Origin: Morinoia aosen
Lineage: Eukaryota > Arthropoda > Malacostraca > Amphipoda > Talitridae
DNA: 64,000 nucleotides
NCBI GenBank assembly: GCA_030386875.1
Contig: JASJYW010000026.1
Location: 14,278,246-14,342,245, forward strand
Reading direction: 5' to 3'
The translations under genes and the position numbers were made by a program. The notes under the pieces are model-generated. The model ran no database searches. It was not told where the DNA came from and saw only the letters and a program-made list of their open reading frames with translations. Of this stretch, positions 19,101 through 32,659 are shown piece by piece; the stretch's first letter is position 1, and the number at the start of each line of letters is the position of its first letter.

Positions 19101-22100
19101 ATGCGTGTTTGGGCCATTCCTAGGCCGAATGCGGCGAAAATCACGTCGTTTGCTGTTTCCCGTGGCGACATAGGCAGAACGTGCATATTTAGCCGTTTCC
19201 ACGGTCGACAGAGCTAAAATGCGTGTTTTGGGCCATTCCTAGGCCGAATGCGGTGAAAATCTTGTCGTTTGCTTTTTCCCGTGGCGACATAGGCGGAAAG
19301 TGCATATTTAGCCGTTTCCACGGTCGACAGAGCTAAAATGCGTGTTTTGGGCCATTCCTAGGCCGAATGCGGTGGAAATCACGTCGTTTGCTGTTTCCCG
19401 TGACGATATAGGCGGAAAGTGCATATTTAGCCGATTCCACGGTCGACAGAGCTAAAATGCGTGTTTTGGGCCATTCCTAGGCCGAATGCGGTGAAAATCA
19501 CGTCGTTTGCTGTTTCCCGTGGCGACATAGGCGGAAAGTGCATATTTAGCCGATTCCACGGTCGACAGGGCTAAAATGCGTGTTTTTAGCCATTCCTAGG
19601 CCGAATGCGGTGAAAATCACGTCGTTTGCTGTTTTCCGTGGCGACATAGGCGGAAAGTGCATATTTAGCCGATTCCACGGTCGACAGGGCTAAAATGCGT
19701 GTTGTTGACCATTCCTAGGCCGAATGCGGTGAAAATCACGTCGTTTGCTGTTTCCCGTGGCGACATAGGCGGAAAGTGCATATTTAGCCGATTCCACGGT
19801 CGACAGGGCTAAAATGCGTGTTTTTGGCCATTCCTAGGCCGAATGCGGTGAAAATCACGTCGTTTGCTGTTTCCCGTGGCGACATAGGCGGAAAGTGCAT
19901 ATTTAGCCGTTTCCACGGTCGACAGAGCTAAAATGCGTGTTTTGGGCCATTCCTAGGCCGAATGCGGTGAAAATCACGTCGTTTGCTGTTTCCCCGTGGC
20001 GACATAGGCGGAAAGTGCATATTTAGCCGTTTCCACTGTCGACAGGGCTGAAATGCGTGTTTTGGGCCTTCCTAGGCCGAATGCGGTGAAAATCACGTCG
20101 TTTTGCTGTCTCCCGTGGCGACATAGGCGGAAAGTGCATATTTAGCCGATTCCACGATCGACAGGGCTAAAATGCGTGTTTTCGGCCATTCCTAGGCCGA
20201 ATGCGGTGAAAATCACGTCGTTTGCTGTTTCCCGTGGCGACCTAGGCGGAAAGTGCATATTTAGCCGTTTCCACGGTCGACAGGGCTAAAATGCGTGTTT
20301 TGGGCCATTCCTAGGCCGAATGCGGTGAAAATCACGTCGTTTGCTGTTTCCCTTGGCGACATAGGCGGAAAGTGCATATTTAGCCGTTTCCACGGTCGAC
20401 AGAGCTAAAATGCGTGTTTTTGGGCCATTCCTAGGCCGAACGCGGTGAAAATCACGTCGTTTGCTGTTTCCCGTGGCGACATAGGCGGAAAGTGCATATT
20501 TAGCCGATTCCACGGTCGACAGGGCTAAAATGCGTGTTTTGGCCATTCCTAGGCCGAATGCGGTGAAAATCACGTCGTTTTCTGTTTCCCGTGGCGACAT
20601 AGGCGGAAAGTGCATATTTAGCCGATTCCACGGTCGACAGAGCTAAAATGCGTGTTTTGGGCCATTCCTAGGCCGAATGCGGTGAAAATCACGTCGTTTG
20701 CTGTTTCCCGTGGCGACATAGGCGGAAAGTGCATATTTAGCCGTTTCCACGGTCGAAAGAGCTAAAATGCGTGTTTTGGGCCATTCCTAGGCCGAATGCG
20801 GGTGAAAATCATGTCGTTTGCTGTTTCCCGTGGCGACATAGGCGGAAAGTGCATATTTAGCCGTTTCCACGGTCGACAGAGCTAAAATGCGTGTTTTGGG
20901 CCATTCCTAGGCCGAATGCGGTGAAAATCACGTCGTTTGCTGTTTCCCTTGGCGACATAGGCGGAAAGTGCATATTTAGCCGTTTCCACGGTCGACAGAG
21001 CTAAAATGCGTGTTTTGGGCCATTCCTAGGCCGAACGCGGTGAAAATCACGTCGTTTGCTGTTTCCCGTGGCGACATAGGCGGAAAGTGCATATTTAGCC
21101 GATTCCACGGTCGACAGGGCTAAAATGCGTGTTTTGGCCATTCCTAGGCCGAATGCGGTGAAAATCACGTTGTTTACTGTTTCCCGTGGCGACATAGGCG
21201 GGAAGTGCATATTTAGCCGTTTCCACGGTCGACAGAGCTAAAATGCGTGTTTTGGGCCATTCCAAGGCCGAACGCGATGAAAATCACGTCGTTTGCTGTT
21301 TCCCGTGGCGACATAGGCGGAAAGTGCACATTTAGCCGATTCCACGGTCGACAGGGCTAAAATGCGTGTTTTTGGCCATTCCTAGGCCGAATGCGGTGAA
21401 AATCACGTCGTTTGCTGTTTCCCGTGGGCGACATAGGCGGAAAGTGCATATTTAGCCGATTCCACGGTCGACAGAGCTAAAATGCGTGTTTTGGGCCATT
21501 CCTAGGCCGAATGCGGTGAAAATCACGTCGTTTGCTGTTTCCCGTGGCGACATATGCGGAAAGTGCATATTTAGCCGATTCCACGGTCGACAGAGCTAAA
21601 ATGCTTGTTTTGGGCCATTCCTAGGCCGAATGCGGTGAAAATCACGTCGTTTGCTGTTTCCCGTGGCGACATAGGCAGAAAGTGCATATATAGCGGTTTC
21701 CACGGTCGACAGAGCTAAAATGCGTGTTTTGGGCCATTCCTAGGCCGAATGCGGTGAAAATCACGTCGTTTGCTGTTTCCCGTGGCGACATAGGCGGAAA
21801 GTGCATATTTAGCCGATTCCACGGTCGACAGAGCTAAAATGCGTGTTTTGGGCCATTCCTAGGTCGAATGCGGTGAAAATCACGTCGTTTGCTGTTTCCC
21901 CGTGGCGACATAGGCGGAAAGTGCATATTTAGCCGATTCCACGGTCGACAAAGCTAAAATGCGTGTTTTGGGCCATTCCTAGGCCGAATGCGGTGAAAAT
22001 CACGTCGTTTAATGTTTCCCGTGGCGACATAGGCGGAAAGTGCATATTTAGCCGATTCCACGGTCGACAGGGCTAAAATGCGTGTTTTGGGTCATCCTAG

Positions 22101-25100
22101 GCCGAATGCGGGGAAAATCACGTCGTTTGCTGTTTCCCGTGGCGACATGGGCGGAAGGTGCATATTTAGCCGATTCCACGGTCGACAGGGCAAAAATGCG
22201 TGTTTTTGGCCATTCCTAGGCCGAATGCGGTGAAGATCACGTCGTTAGCTGTTTCCCGTGGCGACATAGGCGGAAAGTGCATATTTAGCCGTTTCCACGG
22301 TCGACAGAGCTAAAATGCGTGTTTTGGGCCATTCCTAGGCCGAATGCGGTGAAAATCACGTCGTTTGCTGTTTCCCGTGGGCGACATAGGCAGAAAGTGC
22401 ATATTTAGCCGATTCCACGGTCGACAGAGCTAAAATGCGTGTTTTGGGCCATTCCTAGGCCGAATGCGGTGAAAATCACGTCGTTTGCTGTTTCCCGTGG
22501 CGACATAGGCGGAAAGTGCATATTTAGCCGATTCCACGGTCGACAGAGCTAAAATGCGTGTTTTGGGCCATTCCTAGGCCGAATGCGGGGAAAATCACGT
22601 CGTTTGCTGTTTCCCGTGGCGACATAGGCGGAAAGTGCATATTTAGCCGTTTCCACGGTCGACAGAGCTAAAATGCGTGTTTTGGGCCATTCCTAGGCCG
22701 AATGCGGTGAAAATCACGTCGTTTATTGTTTCCCGTGGCGACATAGGCGGAAAGTGCATATGTAGCCGATTCCACAGTCGACAGGGCTAAAAATGCGTGT
22801 TTTTGGCCATTCCTAGGCCGAATGCGGTGAAAATCACGTCGTTTGCTGTTTTTCCGTGGCGACATAGGCGGAAAGTGCATATTTAGCCGTTTCCACGGTC
22901 GACAGCAATAAAATGCGTGTTTTGGGCCATTCCTAGGCCAAATGCGGCGAAAATCACGTCGTTTGCTGTTTCCCGTGGCGACATAGGCGGAAAGTGCATA
23001 TTTAGCCGATTCCACGGTCGACAGGGCTAAAATGCGTATTTTCGGCCATTCCTAGGCCGAATGCGGTGAAAATCACGTCGTTTGCTGTTTCCCGTGGCGA
23101 CATAGGCGGTAAGTGCATATTTAGCCGTTTCCACGGTCGACAGAGCTAAAATGGCGAGTTTTGGGCCATTCCTTGGCCGAATGCGGTGAAAATCACGTCG
23201 TTTGCTGTTTCCCGTGGCGACATAGGCGGAAAGTGCATATTTAGCCGTTCCCACGGTCGACAGGGCTAAAATGCGTGTTTTGGGCCATTCCTAGGCCGAA
23301 TGCGGTGAAAATCACTTCGTTTGCTGTTTCCCGTGGCGACATAGGCGGAAAAGTGCATATTTAGCCATTTCCACGGTCGACACAGCTAAAATGCGTGTTT
23401 TGGGCCATTCCTAGGCCGAATGCGGTGAAAATCACGTCGTTTGCTGTTTCCCGTGGCGACATAGGCGGAAAGTGCATATATAGCCGATTCCCACGGTCGA
23501 CAGAGCTAAAATGCGTGTTTGGGCCATTCCTAGGCCGAATGCGGCGAAAATCACGTCGTTTGCTGTTTCCCGTGGCGACATAGGCAGAACGTGCATATTT
23601 AGCCGTTTCCACGGTCGACAGAGCTAAAATGCGTGTTTTGGGCCATTCCTAGGCCGAATGCGGTGAAAATCTTGTCGTTTGCTTTTTCCCGTGGCGACAT
23701 AGGCGGAAAGTGCATATTTAGCCGTTTCCACGGTCGACAGAGCTAAAATGCGTGTTTTGGGCCATTCCTAGGCCGAATGCGGTGGAAATCACGTCGTTTG
23801 CTGTTTCCCGTGACGATATAGGCGGAAAGTGCATATTTAGCCGATTCCACGGTCGACAGAGCTAAAATGCGTGTTTTGGGCCATTCCTAGGCCGAATGCG
23901 GTGAAAATCACGTCGTTTGCTGTTTCCCGTGGCGACATAGGCGGAAAGTGCATATTTAGCCGATTCCACGGTCGACAGGGCTAAAATGCGTGTTTTTAGC
24001 CATTCCTAGGCCGAATGCGGTGAAAATCACGTCGTTTGCTGTTTTCCGTGGCGACATAGGCGGAAAGTGCATATTTAGCCGATTCCACGGTCGACAGGGC
24101 TAAAATGCGTGTTTTTGACCATTCCTAGGCCGAATGCGGTGAAAATCACGTCGTTTGCTGTTTCCCGTGGCGACATAGGCGGAAAGTGCATATTTAGCCG
24201 ATTCCACGGTCGACAGGGCTAAAATGCGTGTTTTTGGCCATTCCTAGGCCGAATGCGGTGAAAATCACGTCGTTTGCTGTTTCCCGTGGCGACATAGGCG
24301 GAAAGTGCATATTTAGCCGTTTCCACGGTCGACAGAGCTAAAATGCGTGTTTTTGGGCCATTCCTAGGCCGAATGCGGTGAAAATCACGTCGTTTGCTGT
24401 TTCCCGTGGCGACATAGGCGGAAAGTGCATATTTAGCCGTTTCCACTGTCGACAGGGCTGAAATGCGTGTTTTGGGCCTTCCTAGGCCGAATGCGGTGAA
24501 AATCACGTCGTTTGCTGTCTCCCGTGGCGACATAGGCGGAAAGTGCATATTTAGCCGATTCCACGATCGACAGGGCTAAAATGCGTGGTTTTCGGCCATT
24601 CCTAGGCCGAATGCGGTGAAAATCACGTCGTTTGCTGTTTCCCGTGGCGACCTAGGCGGAAAGTGCATATTTAGCCGTTTCCACGGTCGACAGGGCTAAA
24701 ATGCGTGTTTTGGGCCATTCCTAGGCCGAATGCGGTGAAAATCACGTCGTTTGCTGTTTCCCTTGGCGACATAGGCGGAAAGTGCATATCTAGCCGTTTC
24801 CACGGTCGACAGAGCTAAAATGCGTGTTTTGGGCCATTCCTAGGCCGAACGCGGTGAAAATCACGTCGTTTGCTGTTTCCCGTGGCGACATAGGCGGAAA
24901 GTGCATATTTAGCCGATTCCACGGTCGACAGGGCTAAAATGCGTGTTTTGGCCATTCCTAGGCCGAATGCGGTGAAAATCACGTCGTTTTCTGTTTCCCG
25001 TGGCGACATAGGCGGAAAGTGCATATTTAGCCGATTCCACGGTCGACAGAGCTAAAATGCGTGTTTTGGGCCATTCCTAGGCCGAATGCGGTGAAAATCA

Positions 25101-28100
25101 CGTCGTTTGCTGTTTCCCGTGGCGACATAGGCGGAAAGTGCATATTTAGCCGTTTCCACGGTCGAAAGAGCTAAAATGCGTGTTTTGGGCCATTCCTAGG
25201 CCGAATGCGGTGAAAATCATGTCGTTTGCTGTTTCCCGTGGCGACATAGGCGGAAAGTGCATATTTAGCCGTTTCCACGGTCGACAGAGCTAAAATGCGT
25301 GTTTTGGGCCATTCCTAGGCCGAATGCGGTGAAAATCACGTCGTTTGCTGTTTCCCTTGGCGACATAGGCGGAAAGTGCATATTTAGCCGTTTCCACGGT
25401 CGACAGAGCTAAAATGCGTGTTTTGGGCCATTCCTAGGCCGAACGCGGTGAAAATCACGTCGTTTGCTGTTTCCCGTGGCGACATAGGCGGAAAGTGCAT
25501 ATTTAGCCGATTCCACGGTCGACAGGGCTAAAATGCGTGTTTTGGCCATTCCTAGGCCGAATGCGGTGAAAATCACGTTGTTTACTGTTTCCCGTGGCGA
25601 CATAGGCGGGAAGTGCATATTTAGCCGTTTCCACGGTCGACAGAGCTAAAATGCGTGTTTTGGGCCATTCCAAGGCCGAACGCGATGAAAATCACGTCGT
25701 TTGCTGTTTCCCGTGGCGACATAGGCGGAAAGTGCACATTTAGCCGATTCCACGGTCGACAGGGCTAAAATGCGTGTTTTTGGCCATTCCTAGGCCGAAT
25801 GCGGTGAAAATCACGTCGTTTGCTGTTTCCCGTGGCGACATAGGCGGAAAGTGCATATTTAGCCGATTCCACGGTCGACAGAGCTAAAATGCGTGTTTTG
25901 GGCCATTCCTAGGCCGAATGCGGTGAAAATCACGTCGTTTGCTGTTTCCCGTGGCGACATATGCGGAAAGTGCATATTTAGCCGATTCCACGGTCGACAG
26001 AGCTAAAATGCTTGTTTTGGGCCATTCCTAGGCCGAATGCGGTGAAAATCACGTCGTTTGCTGTTTCCCGTGGCGACATAGGCAGAAAGTGCATATATAG
26101 CGGTTTCCACGGTCGACAGAGCTAAAATGCGTGTTTTGGGCCATTCCTAGGCCGAATGCGGTGAAAATCACGTCGTTTGCTGTTTCCCGTGGCGACATAG
26201 GCGGAAAGTGCATATTTAGCCGATTCCACGGTCGACAGAGCTAAAATGCGTGTTTTGGGCCATTCCTAGGTCGAATGCGGTGAAAATCACGTCGTTTGCT
26301 GTTTCCCGTGGCGACATAGGCGGAAAGTGCATATTTAGCCGATTCCACGGTCGACAAAGCTAAAATGCGTGTTTTGGGCCATTCCTAGGCCGAATGCGGT
26401 GAAAATCACGTCGTTTAATGTTTCCCGTGGCGACATAGGCGGAAAGTGCATATTTAGCCGATTCCACGGTCGACAGGGCTAAAATGCGTGTTTTGGGCCA
26501 TTCCTAGGCCGAATGCGGTGAAAATCACGTCGTTTGCTGTTTCCCGTGGCGACATAGGCGGAAAGTGCATATTTAGCCGATTCCACGGTCGACAGGGCTA
26601 AAATGCGTGTTTTGGGCCATTCCTAGGCCGAATGCGGTGAAATTCACGTCGTTTGCTGTTTCCCGTGGCGACATAGGGGGAAAGTGCATATATAGCCAAT
26701 TCCACGGTCGACGGAGCTAAAATGCGTGTTATGGGCCATTCCTAGGCCGAATGCGGTGAAAATCACGTCGTTTGCTGTTTCCCGTGGCGACATAGGCGGA
26801 AAGTGCATATTTAGCCGATTCCACGGTCGACAGAGCTAAAATGAGTGTTTTGGGCCATTCCTAGGCCGAATGCGGTGAAAACCACGTCGTTTGCTGTTTC
26901 CAGTGGCGACATAGGCGGAAAAGTGCATATTTAGCCGTTTCCACGGTCGACAGAGCTAAAATGCGTGTTTTGGGCCATTCCTAGGCCGAATGCGGTGAAA
27001 ATCACGTCGTTTGCTGTTTCCCGTGGCGACATAGGCGGAAAGTGCATATTTAGCCGTTTCCACGGTCGACCGAGCTAAAATGCGTGTTTTGGGCCGTTCC
27101 TAGGCCAAATGCGGTGAAAATCACGTCGTTTGCTGATTCCCGTGGCGACATAGGCGGAAAGTGCATATTTAGCCGATTCCACGGTCGACAGAGCTAAAAT
27201 GCTTGTTTTGGGCCATTCCTAGGCCGAATGCGGTGAAAATCACGTCGTTTGCTGTTTCCCGTGGCGACATAGGCGGAAAGTGCATATTTAGCCGTTTCCA
27301 CGGTCGACAGAGCTAAAATGCGTGTTTTGGGCCATTCCTAGGCCGAATGCGGTGAAAATCACGTCGTTTGCTGTTTCCCGTGGCGACATAGGCGGAAAGT
27401 GCATATTTAGCCGATTCCACGGTCGACAGAGCTAAAATGCGTGTTTTGGGCCATTCCTAGGCCGAATGCGGTGAAAATCACGTCGTTTGCTGTTTTCCCG
27501 TGGCGACATAGGCGGAAAGTGCATATTTAGCCGATTCCACGGTCGACAGAGCTAAAATGCGTGTTTTGGGCCATTCCTAGGCCGAATGCGGTGAAAATCA
27601 CGTCGTTTGCTGTTTCCCGTGGCGAAATAGGCGGAAAGTGCATATTTAGCCGTTTCCACGGTCGACAGAGCTAAAATGCGTGTTTTGGGCCATTCCTAGG
27701 CCGAATGCGGTGAAAATCACGTCGTTTGCTGTTTCCCGTGGCGACATAGGCGGAAAAGTGCATATTTAGCCGTTTCCACGGTCGACAGAGCTAAAATGCG
27801 TGTTTTGGGCCATTCCTAGGCCGAATGCGGTGAAAATCACGTCGTTTGCTGTTTCCCTTGGCGACATAGGCGGAAAGTGCATATATAGCCGTTTCCACGG
27901 TCGACGGAGCTAAAATGCGTGTTTTGGGCCATTCCTAGGCCGAACGCGGTGAAAATCACGTCGTTTGCTGTTTCCCGTGGCGACATAGGCGGAAAGTGCA
28001 TATTTAGCCGTTTCCACGGTCGAAAGAGCTAAAATGCGTGTTTTGGGCCATTCCTAGGCCGAATGCGGTGAAAATCATGTCGTTTGCTGTTTCCCGTGGC

Positions 28101-31100
28101 GACATAGGCGGAAAGTGCATATTTAGCCGTTTCCACGGTCGACAGAGCTAAAATGCGTGTTTTGGGCCATTCCTAGGCCGAATGCGGTGAAAATCACGTC
28201 GTTTGCTGTTTCCCTTGGCGACATAGGCGGAAAGTGCATATTTAGCCGTTTCCACGGTCGACAGAGCTAAAAATGCGTGTTTTGGGCCATTCCTAGGCCG
28301 AACGCGGTGAAAATCACGTCGTTTGCTGTTTCCCGTGGCGACATAGGCGGAAAGTGCATATTTAGCCGATTCCACGGTCGACAGGGCTAAAATGCGTGTT
28401 TTGGCCATTCCTAGGCCGAATGCGGTGAAAATCACGTTGTTTACTGTTTCCCGTGGCGACATAGGCGGGAAGTGCATATTTAGCCGTTTCCACGGTCGAC
28501 AGAGCTAAAATGCGTGTTTTGGGCCATTCCAAGGCCGAACGCGATGAAAATCACGTCGTTTGCTGTTTCCCGTGGCGACATAGGCGGAAAGTGCACATTT
28601 AGCCGATTCCACGGTCGACAGGGCTAAAATGCGTGTTTTTGGCCATTCCTAGGCCGAATGCGGTGAAAATCACGTCGTTTGCTGTTTCCCGTGGCGACAT
28701 AGGCGGAAAGTGCATATTTAGCCGATTCCACGGTCGACAGAGCTAAAATGCGTGTTTTGGGCCATTCCTAGGCCGAATGCGGTGAAAATCACGTCGTTTG
28801 CTGTTTCCCGTGGCGACATATGCGGAAAGTGCATATTTAGCCGATTCCACGGTCGACAGAGCTAAAATGCTTGTTTTGGGCCATTCCTAGGCCGAATGCG
28901 GTGAAAATCACGTCGTTTGCTGTTTCCCGTGGCGACATAGGCAGAAAGTGCATATATAGCGGTTTCCACGGTCGACAGAGCTAAAATGCGTGTTTTGGGG
29001 CCATTCCTAGGCCGAATGCGGTGAAAATCACGTCGTTTGCTGTTTCCCGTGGCGACATAGGCGGAAAGTGCATATTTAGCCGATTCCACGGTCGACAGAG
29101 CTAAAATGCGTGTTTTGGGCCATTCCTAGGTCGAATGCGGTGAAAATCACGTCGTTTGCTGTTTCCCGTGGCGACATAGGCGGAAAGTGCATATTTAGCC
29201 GATTCCACGGTCGACAAAGCTAAAATGCGTGTTTTGGGCCATTCCTAGGCCGAATGCGGTGAAAATCACGTCGTTTTAATGTTTCCCGTGGCGACATAGG
29301 CGGAAAGTGCATATTTAGCCGATTCCACGGTCGACAGGGCTAAAATGCGTGTTTTGGGCCATTCCTAGGCCGAATGCGGTGAAAATCACGTCGTTTGCTG
29401 TTTCCCGTGGCGACATAGGCGGAAAGTGCATATTTAGCCGATTCCACGGTCGACAGGGCTAAAATGCGTGTTTTGGGCCATTCCTAGGCCGAATGCGGTG
29501 AAATTCACGTCGTTTGCTGTTTCCCGTGGCGACATAGGGGGAAAGTGCATATATAGCCAATTCCACGGTCGACGGAGCTAAAATGCGTGTTATGGGCCAT
29601 TCCTAGGCCGAATGCGGTGAAAATCACGTCGTTTGCTGTTTCCCGTGGCGACATAGGCGGAAAGTGCATATTTAGCCGATTCCACGGTCGACAGAGCTAA
29701 AATGAGTGTTTTGGGCCATTCCTAGGCCGAATGCGGTGAAAACCACGTCGTTTGCTGTTTCCAGTGGCGACATAGGCGGAAAGTGCATATTTAGCCGTTT
29801 CCACGGTCGACCGAGCTAAAATGCGTGTTTTGGGCCGTTCCTAGGCCAAATGCGGTGAAAATCACGTCGTTTGCTGATTCCCGTGGCGACATAGGCGGAA
29901 AGTGCATATTTAGCCGATTCCACGGTCGACAGAGCTAAAATGCTTGTTTTGGGCCATTCCTAGGCCGAATGCGGTGAAAATCACGTCGTTTGCTGTTTCC
30001 CGTGGCGACATAGGCGGAAAGTGCATATTTAGCCGTTTCCACGGTCGACAGAGCTAAAATGCGTGTTTTGGGCCATTCCTAGGCCGAATGCGGTGAAAAT
30101 CACGTCGTTTGCTGTTTCCCGTGGCGACATAGGCGGAAAGTGCATATTTAGCCGATTCCACGGTCGACAGAGCTAAAATGCGTGTTTTGGGCCATTCCTA
30201 GGCCGAATGCGGTGAAAATCACGTCGTTTGCTGTTTCCCGTGGCGACATAGGCGGAAAGTGCATATTTAGCCGATTCCACGGTCGACAGAGCTAAAATGC
30301 GTGTTTTGGGCCATTCCTAGGCCGAATGCGGTGAAAATCACGTCGTTTGCTGTTTCCCGTGGCGAAATAGGCGGAAAGTGCATATTTAGCCGTTTCCACG
30401 GTCGACAGAGCTAAAATGCGTGTTTTGGGCCATTCCTAGGCCGAATGCGGTGAAAATCACGTCGTTTGCTGTTTCCCGTGGCGACATAGGCGGAAAGTGC
30501 ATATTTAGCCGTTTCCACGGTCGACAGAGCTAAAATGCGTGTTTTGGGCCATTCCTAGGCCGAATGCGGTGAAAATCACGTCGTTTGCTGTTTCCCTTGG
30601 CGACATAGGCGGAAAGTGCATATATAGCCGTTTCCACGGTCGACGGAGCTAAAATGCGTGTTTTGGGCCATTCCTAGGCCGAACGCGGTGAAAATCACGT
30701 CGTTCGCTGTTTCCCGTGGCGACATAGGCGGAAAGTGCATATTTAGCCGATTCCACGGTCAACAGGGCTAAAACGCGTGTTTTTGGCCATTCCTAGGCCG
30801 AATGCGGTGAAAATCACGTCGTTTGCTGTTTCCCGTGGCGACATAGGCGGAAAGTGCATATTTAGCCGATTCCACGGTCGACACAGCTAAAATGCGTGTT
30901 TTGGGCCATTCCTAGGCCGAATGCGGTGAAAATCACGTCGTTTGCTGTTTCCCGTGGCGACATAGGCGGAAAGTGCATATTCAGCCGATTCCACGGTCGA
31001 CAGAGCTAAAATGCGTGTTTTGGGCCATTCCTAGGCCGAATGCGGTGAAAATCACGTCGTTTGCTGTTTCCCGTGGCGACATAGGCGGAAAGTGCATATT

Positions 31101-32159
31101 TTGCCGATTCCACGGTCGACAGGGCTAAAATGCGTGTTTTGGGCCATTCCTAGGCCGAATGCGGTGAAAATCACGTCGTTTGCTGATTCCCGTGGCGACA
31201 TAGGCGGAAAGTGCATATTTAGCCAATTCCACGGTCGACAGAGCTAAAATGCGTGTTTTGGGCCATTCCTAGGCCGAATGCGGTGAAAATCACGTCGTTT
31301 GCTGTTTCCCGTGGCGACATAGGCGGAAAGTGCATATTTAGCCGATTCCACGGTCGACAGAGCTAAAATGCGTATTTTGGGCCATTCCTAGGGCCGAATG
31401 CGGTGAAAATCACGTCGTTTGCTGTTTCCCGTGGCAACATAGGCGGAAAGTGCATATTTAGCCGTTTCCACGGTCGACAGAGCTAAAATGCGTGTTTTGG
31501 GCCATTCCTAGGCCGAATGCGGTGAAAATCACGTCGTTTGCTGTTTCCCGTGGCGACATAGGCGGAAAGTGCATATTTAGCCGATTCCACGGTCGACAGG
31601 GCTGAAATGCGTGTTTTTGGCCATTCCTAGGCCGAATGCGGTGAAAATCACGTCGTTTGCTTTTTCTCGTGGCGACATAGGCGGAAAGTGCATATTTAGC
31701 CGATTCCACGGTCGGCAGAGCTAAAATGCGTGTTTTGGGCCATTCCTAGGCCGAATGCGGTGAAAATCACGTCGTTTGCTGTTTCCCGTGGCGACATAGG
31801 CCGGAAAGTGCATATTTAGCCGTTTCCACGGTCGGCAGAGCTAAAATGCGTGTTTTGGGCCATTCCTAGGCCGAATGCAGTGAAAATCACGTTGTTGGCT
31901 GTTTTCCGTGGCGACATAGGCGGAAAGTGCATATTTAGCCGATTCCACGGTCGACAAAGCTAAAATGGGTGTTTTGGGCCATTCCTAGGCCGAATGCGGT
32001 GAAAATCACGTCGTTTGCTGTTTCCCGTGGCGACATAGGCGGAAAGTGCATATTTAGCCGTTTCCACGGTCGACAGAGCTAAAATGCGTGTTTTTGGGCC
32101 ATTCCTAGGCCGAATGCGGTGAAAATCACGTCGTTTGCTGTTTCCCGTGGCGACATAGG
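13167..32159 (+). repeat. 119-bp satellite array, left arm (about 160 monomers)
   Basis: Head-to-tail monomers of 119 bp begin abruptly at TAGGCCGAATGCGG after unrelated sequence. Landmarks in each monomer are GGCGACATAGGCGGAAAGTG, CACGGTCGACAGAGC (SalI-type GTCGAC), CCATTCCTAGGCCGAATGCG (AvrII-type CCTAGG) and AAAATCACGTCGTTTGC. About ten CpGs are retained per monomer. Two subtypes mix in this arm, GCCGTTTCC and GCCGATTCC. Reading frames of 60-115 residues on either strand come from the repeat, which carries TAA and TAG stops in each unit. Positions 18198-18224 contain a 5-bp duplication (ATAGCATAGG). No insertions of other elements were seen in this arm. Confidence 0.98.
14430..31200 (+). 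repeat. Nested multi-monomer block duplications in the left satellite arm
   Basis: Private variants recur in the same order. A marker monomer pair with GTTGTTTACTG and CCATTCCAAGGCCGAACGCG lies at 14941, 21256, 25664 and 28523, spaced about 53, 37 and 24 monomers. Block alpha (14.43-17.6 kb) recurs in part at 20.74-22.08, 25.15-28.0 and 28.02-31.2. Block beta (17.65-20.7 kb) recurs at 22.09-25.15, marked by TGACGATATAGG at 19401 and 23811 and GTAGCCGATTCCACAG near 18355 and 22762. The copy near 29.79 kb has lost one monomer compared with 26.9 kb. Edges are approximate. Confidence 0.8.
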
Positions 32160-32659
32160 NNNNNNNNNNNNNNNNNNNNNNNNNNNNNNNNNNNNNNNNN
32201 NNNNNNNNNNNNNNNNNNNNNNNNNNNNNNNNNNNNNNNNNNNNNNNNNNNNNNNNNNNNNNNNNNNNNNNNNNNNNNNNNNNNNNNNNNNNNNNNNNNN
32301 NNNNNNNNNNNNNNNNNNNNNNNNNNNNNNNNNNNNNNNNNNNNNNNNNNNNNNNNNNNNNNNNNNNNNNNNNNNNNNNNNNNNNNNNNNNNNNNNNNNN
32401 NNNNNNNNNNNNNNNNNNNNNNNNNNNNNNNNNNNNNNNNNNNNNNNNNNNNNNNNNNNNNNNNNNNNNNNNNNNNNNNNNNNNNNNNNNNNNNNNNNNN
32501 NNNNNNNNNNNNNNNNNNNNNNNNNNNNNNNNNNNNNNNNNNNNNNNNNNNNNNNNNNNNNNNNNNNNNNNNNNNNNNNNNNNNNNNNNNNNNNNNNNNN
32601 NNNNNNNNNNNNNNNNNNNNNNNNNNNNNNNNNNNNNNNNNNNNNNNNNNNNNNNNNNN
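32160..32659. other. Assembly gap, exactly 500 N
   Basis: Exactly 500 unknown bases, a conventional placeholder length, lie inside the satellite. The monomer reads forward up to 32159 and as its reverse complement from 32660. Any reading frame crossing this run is meaningless. Confidence 0.99.
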
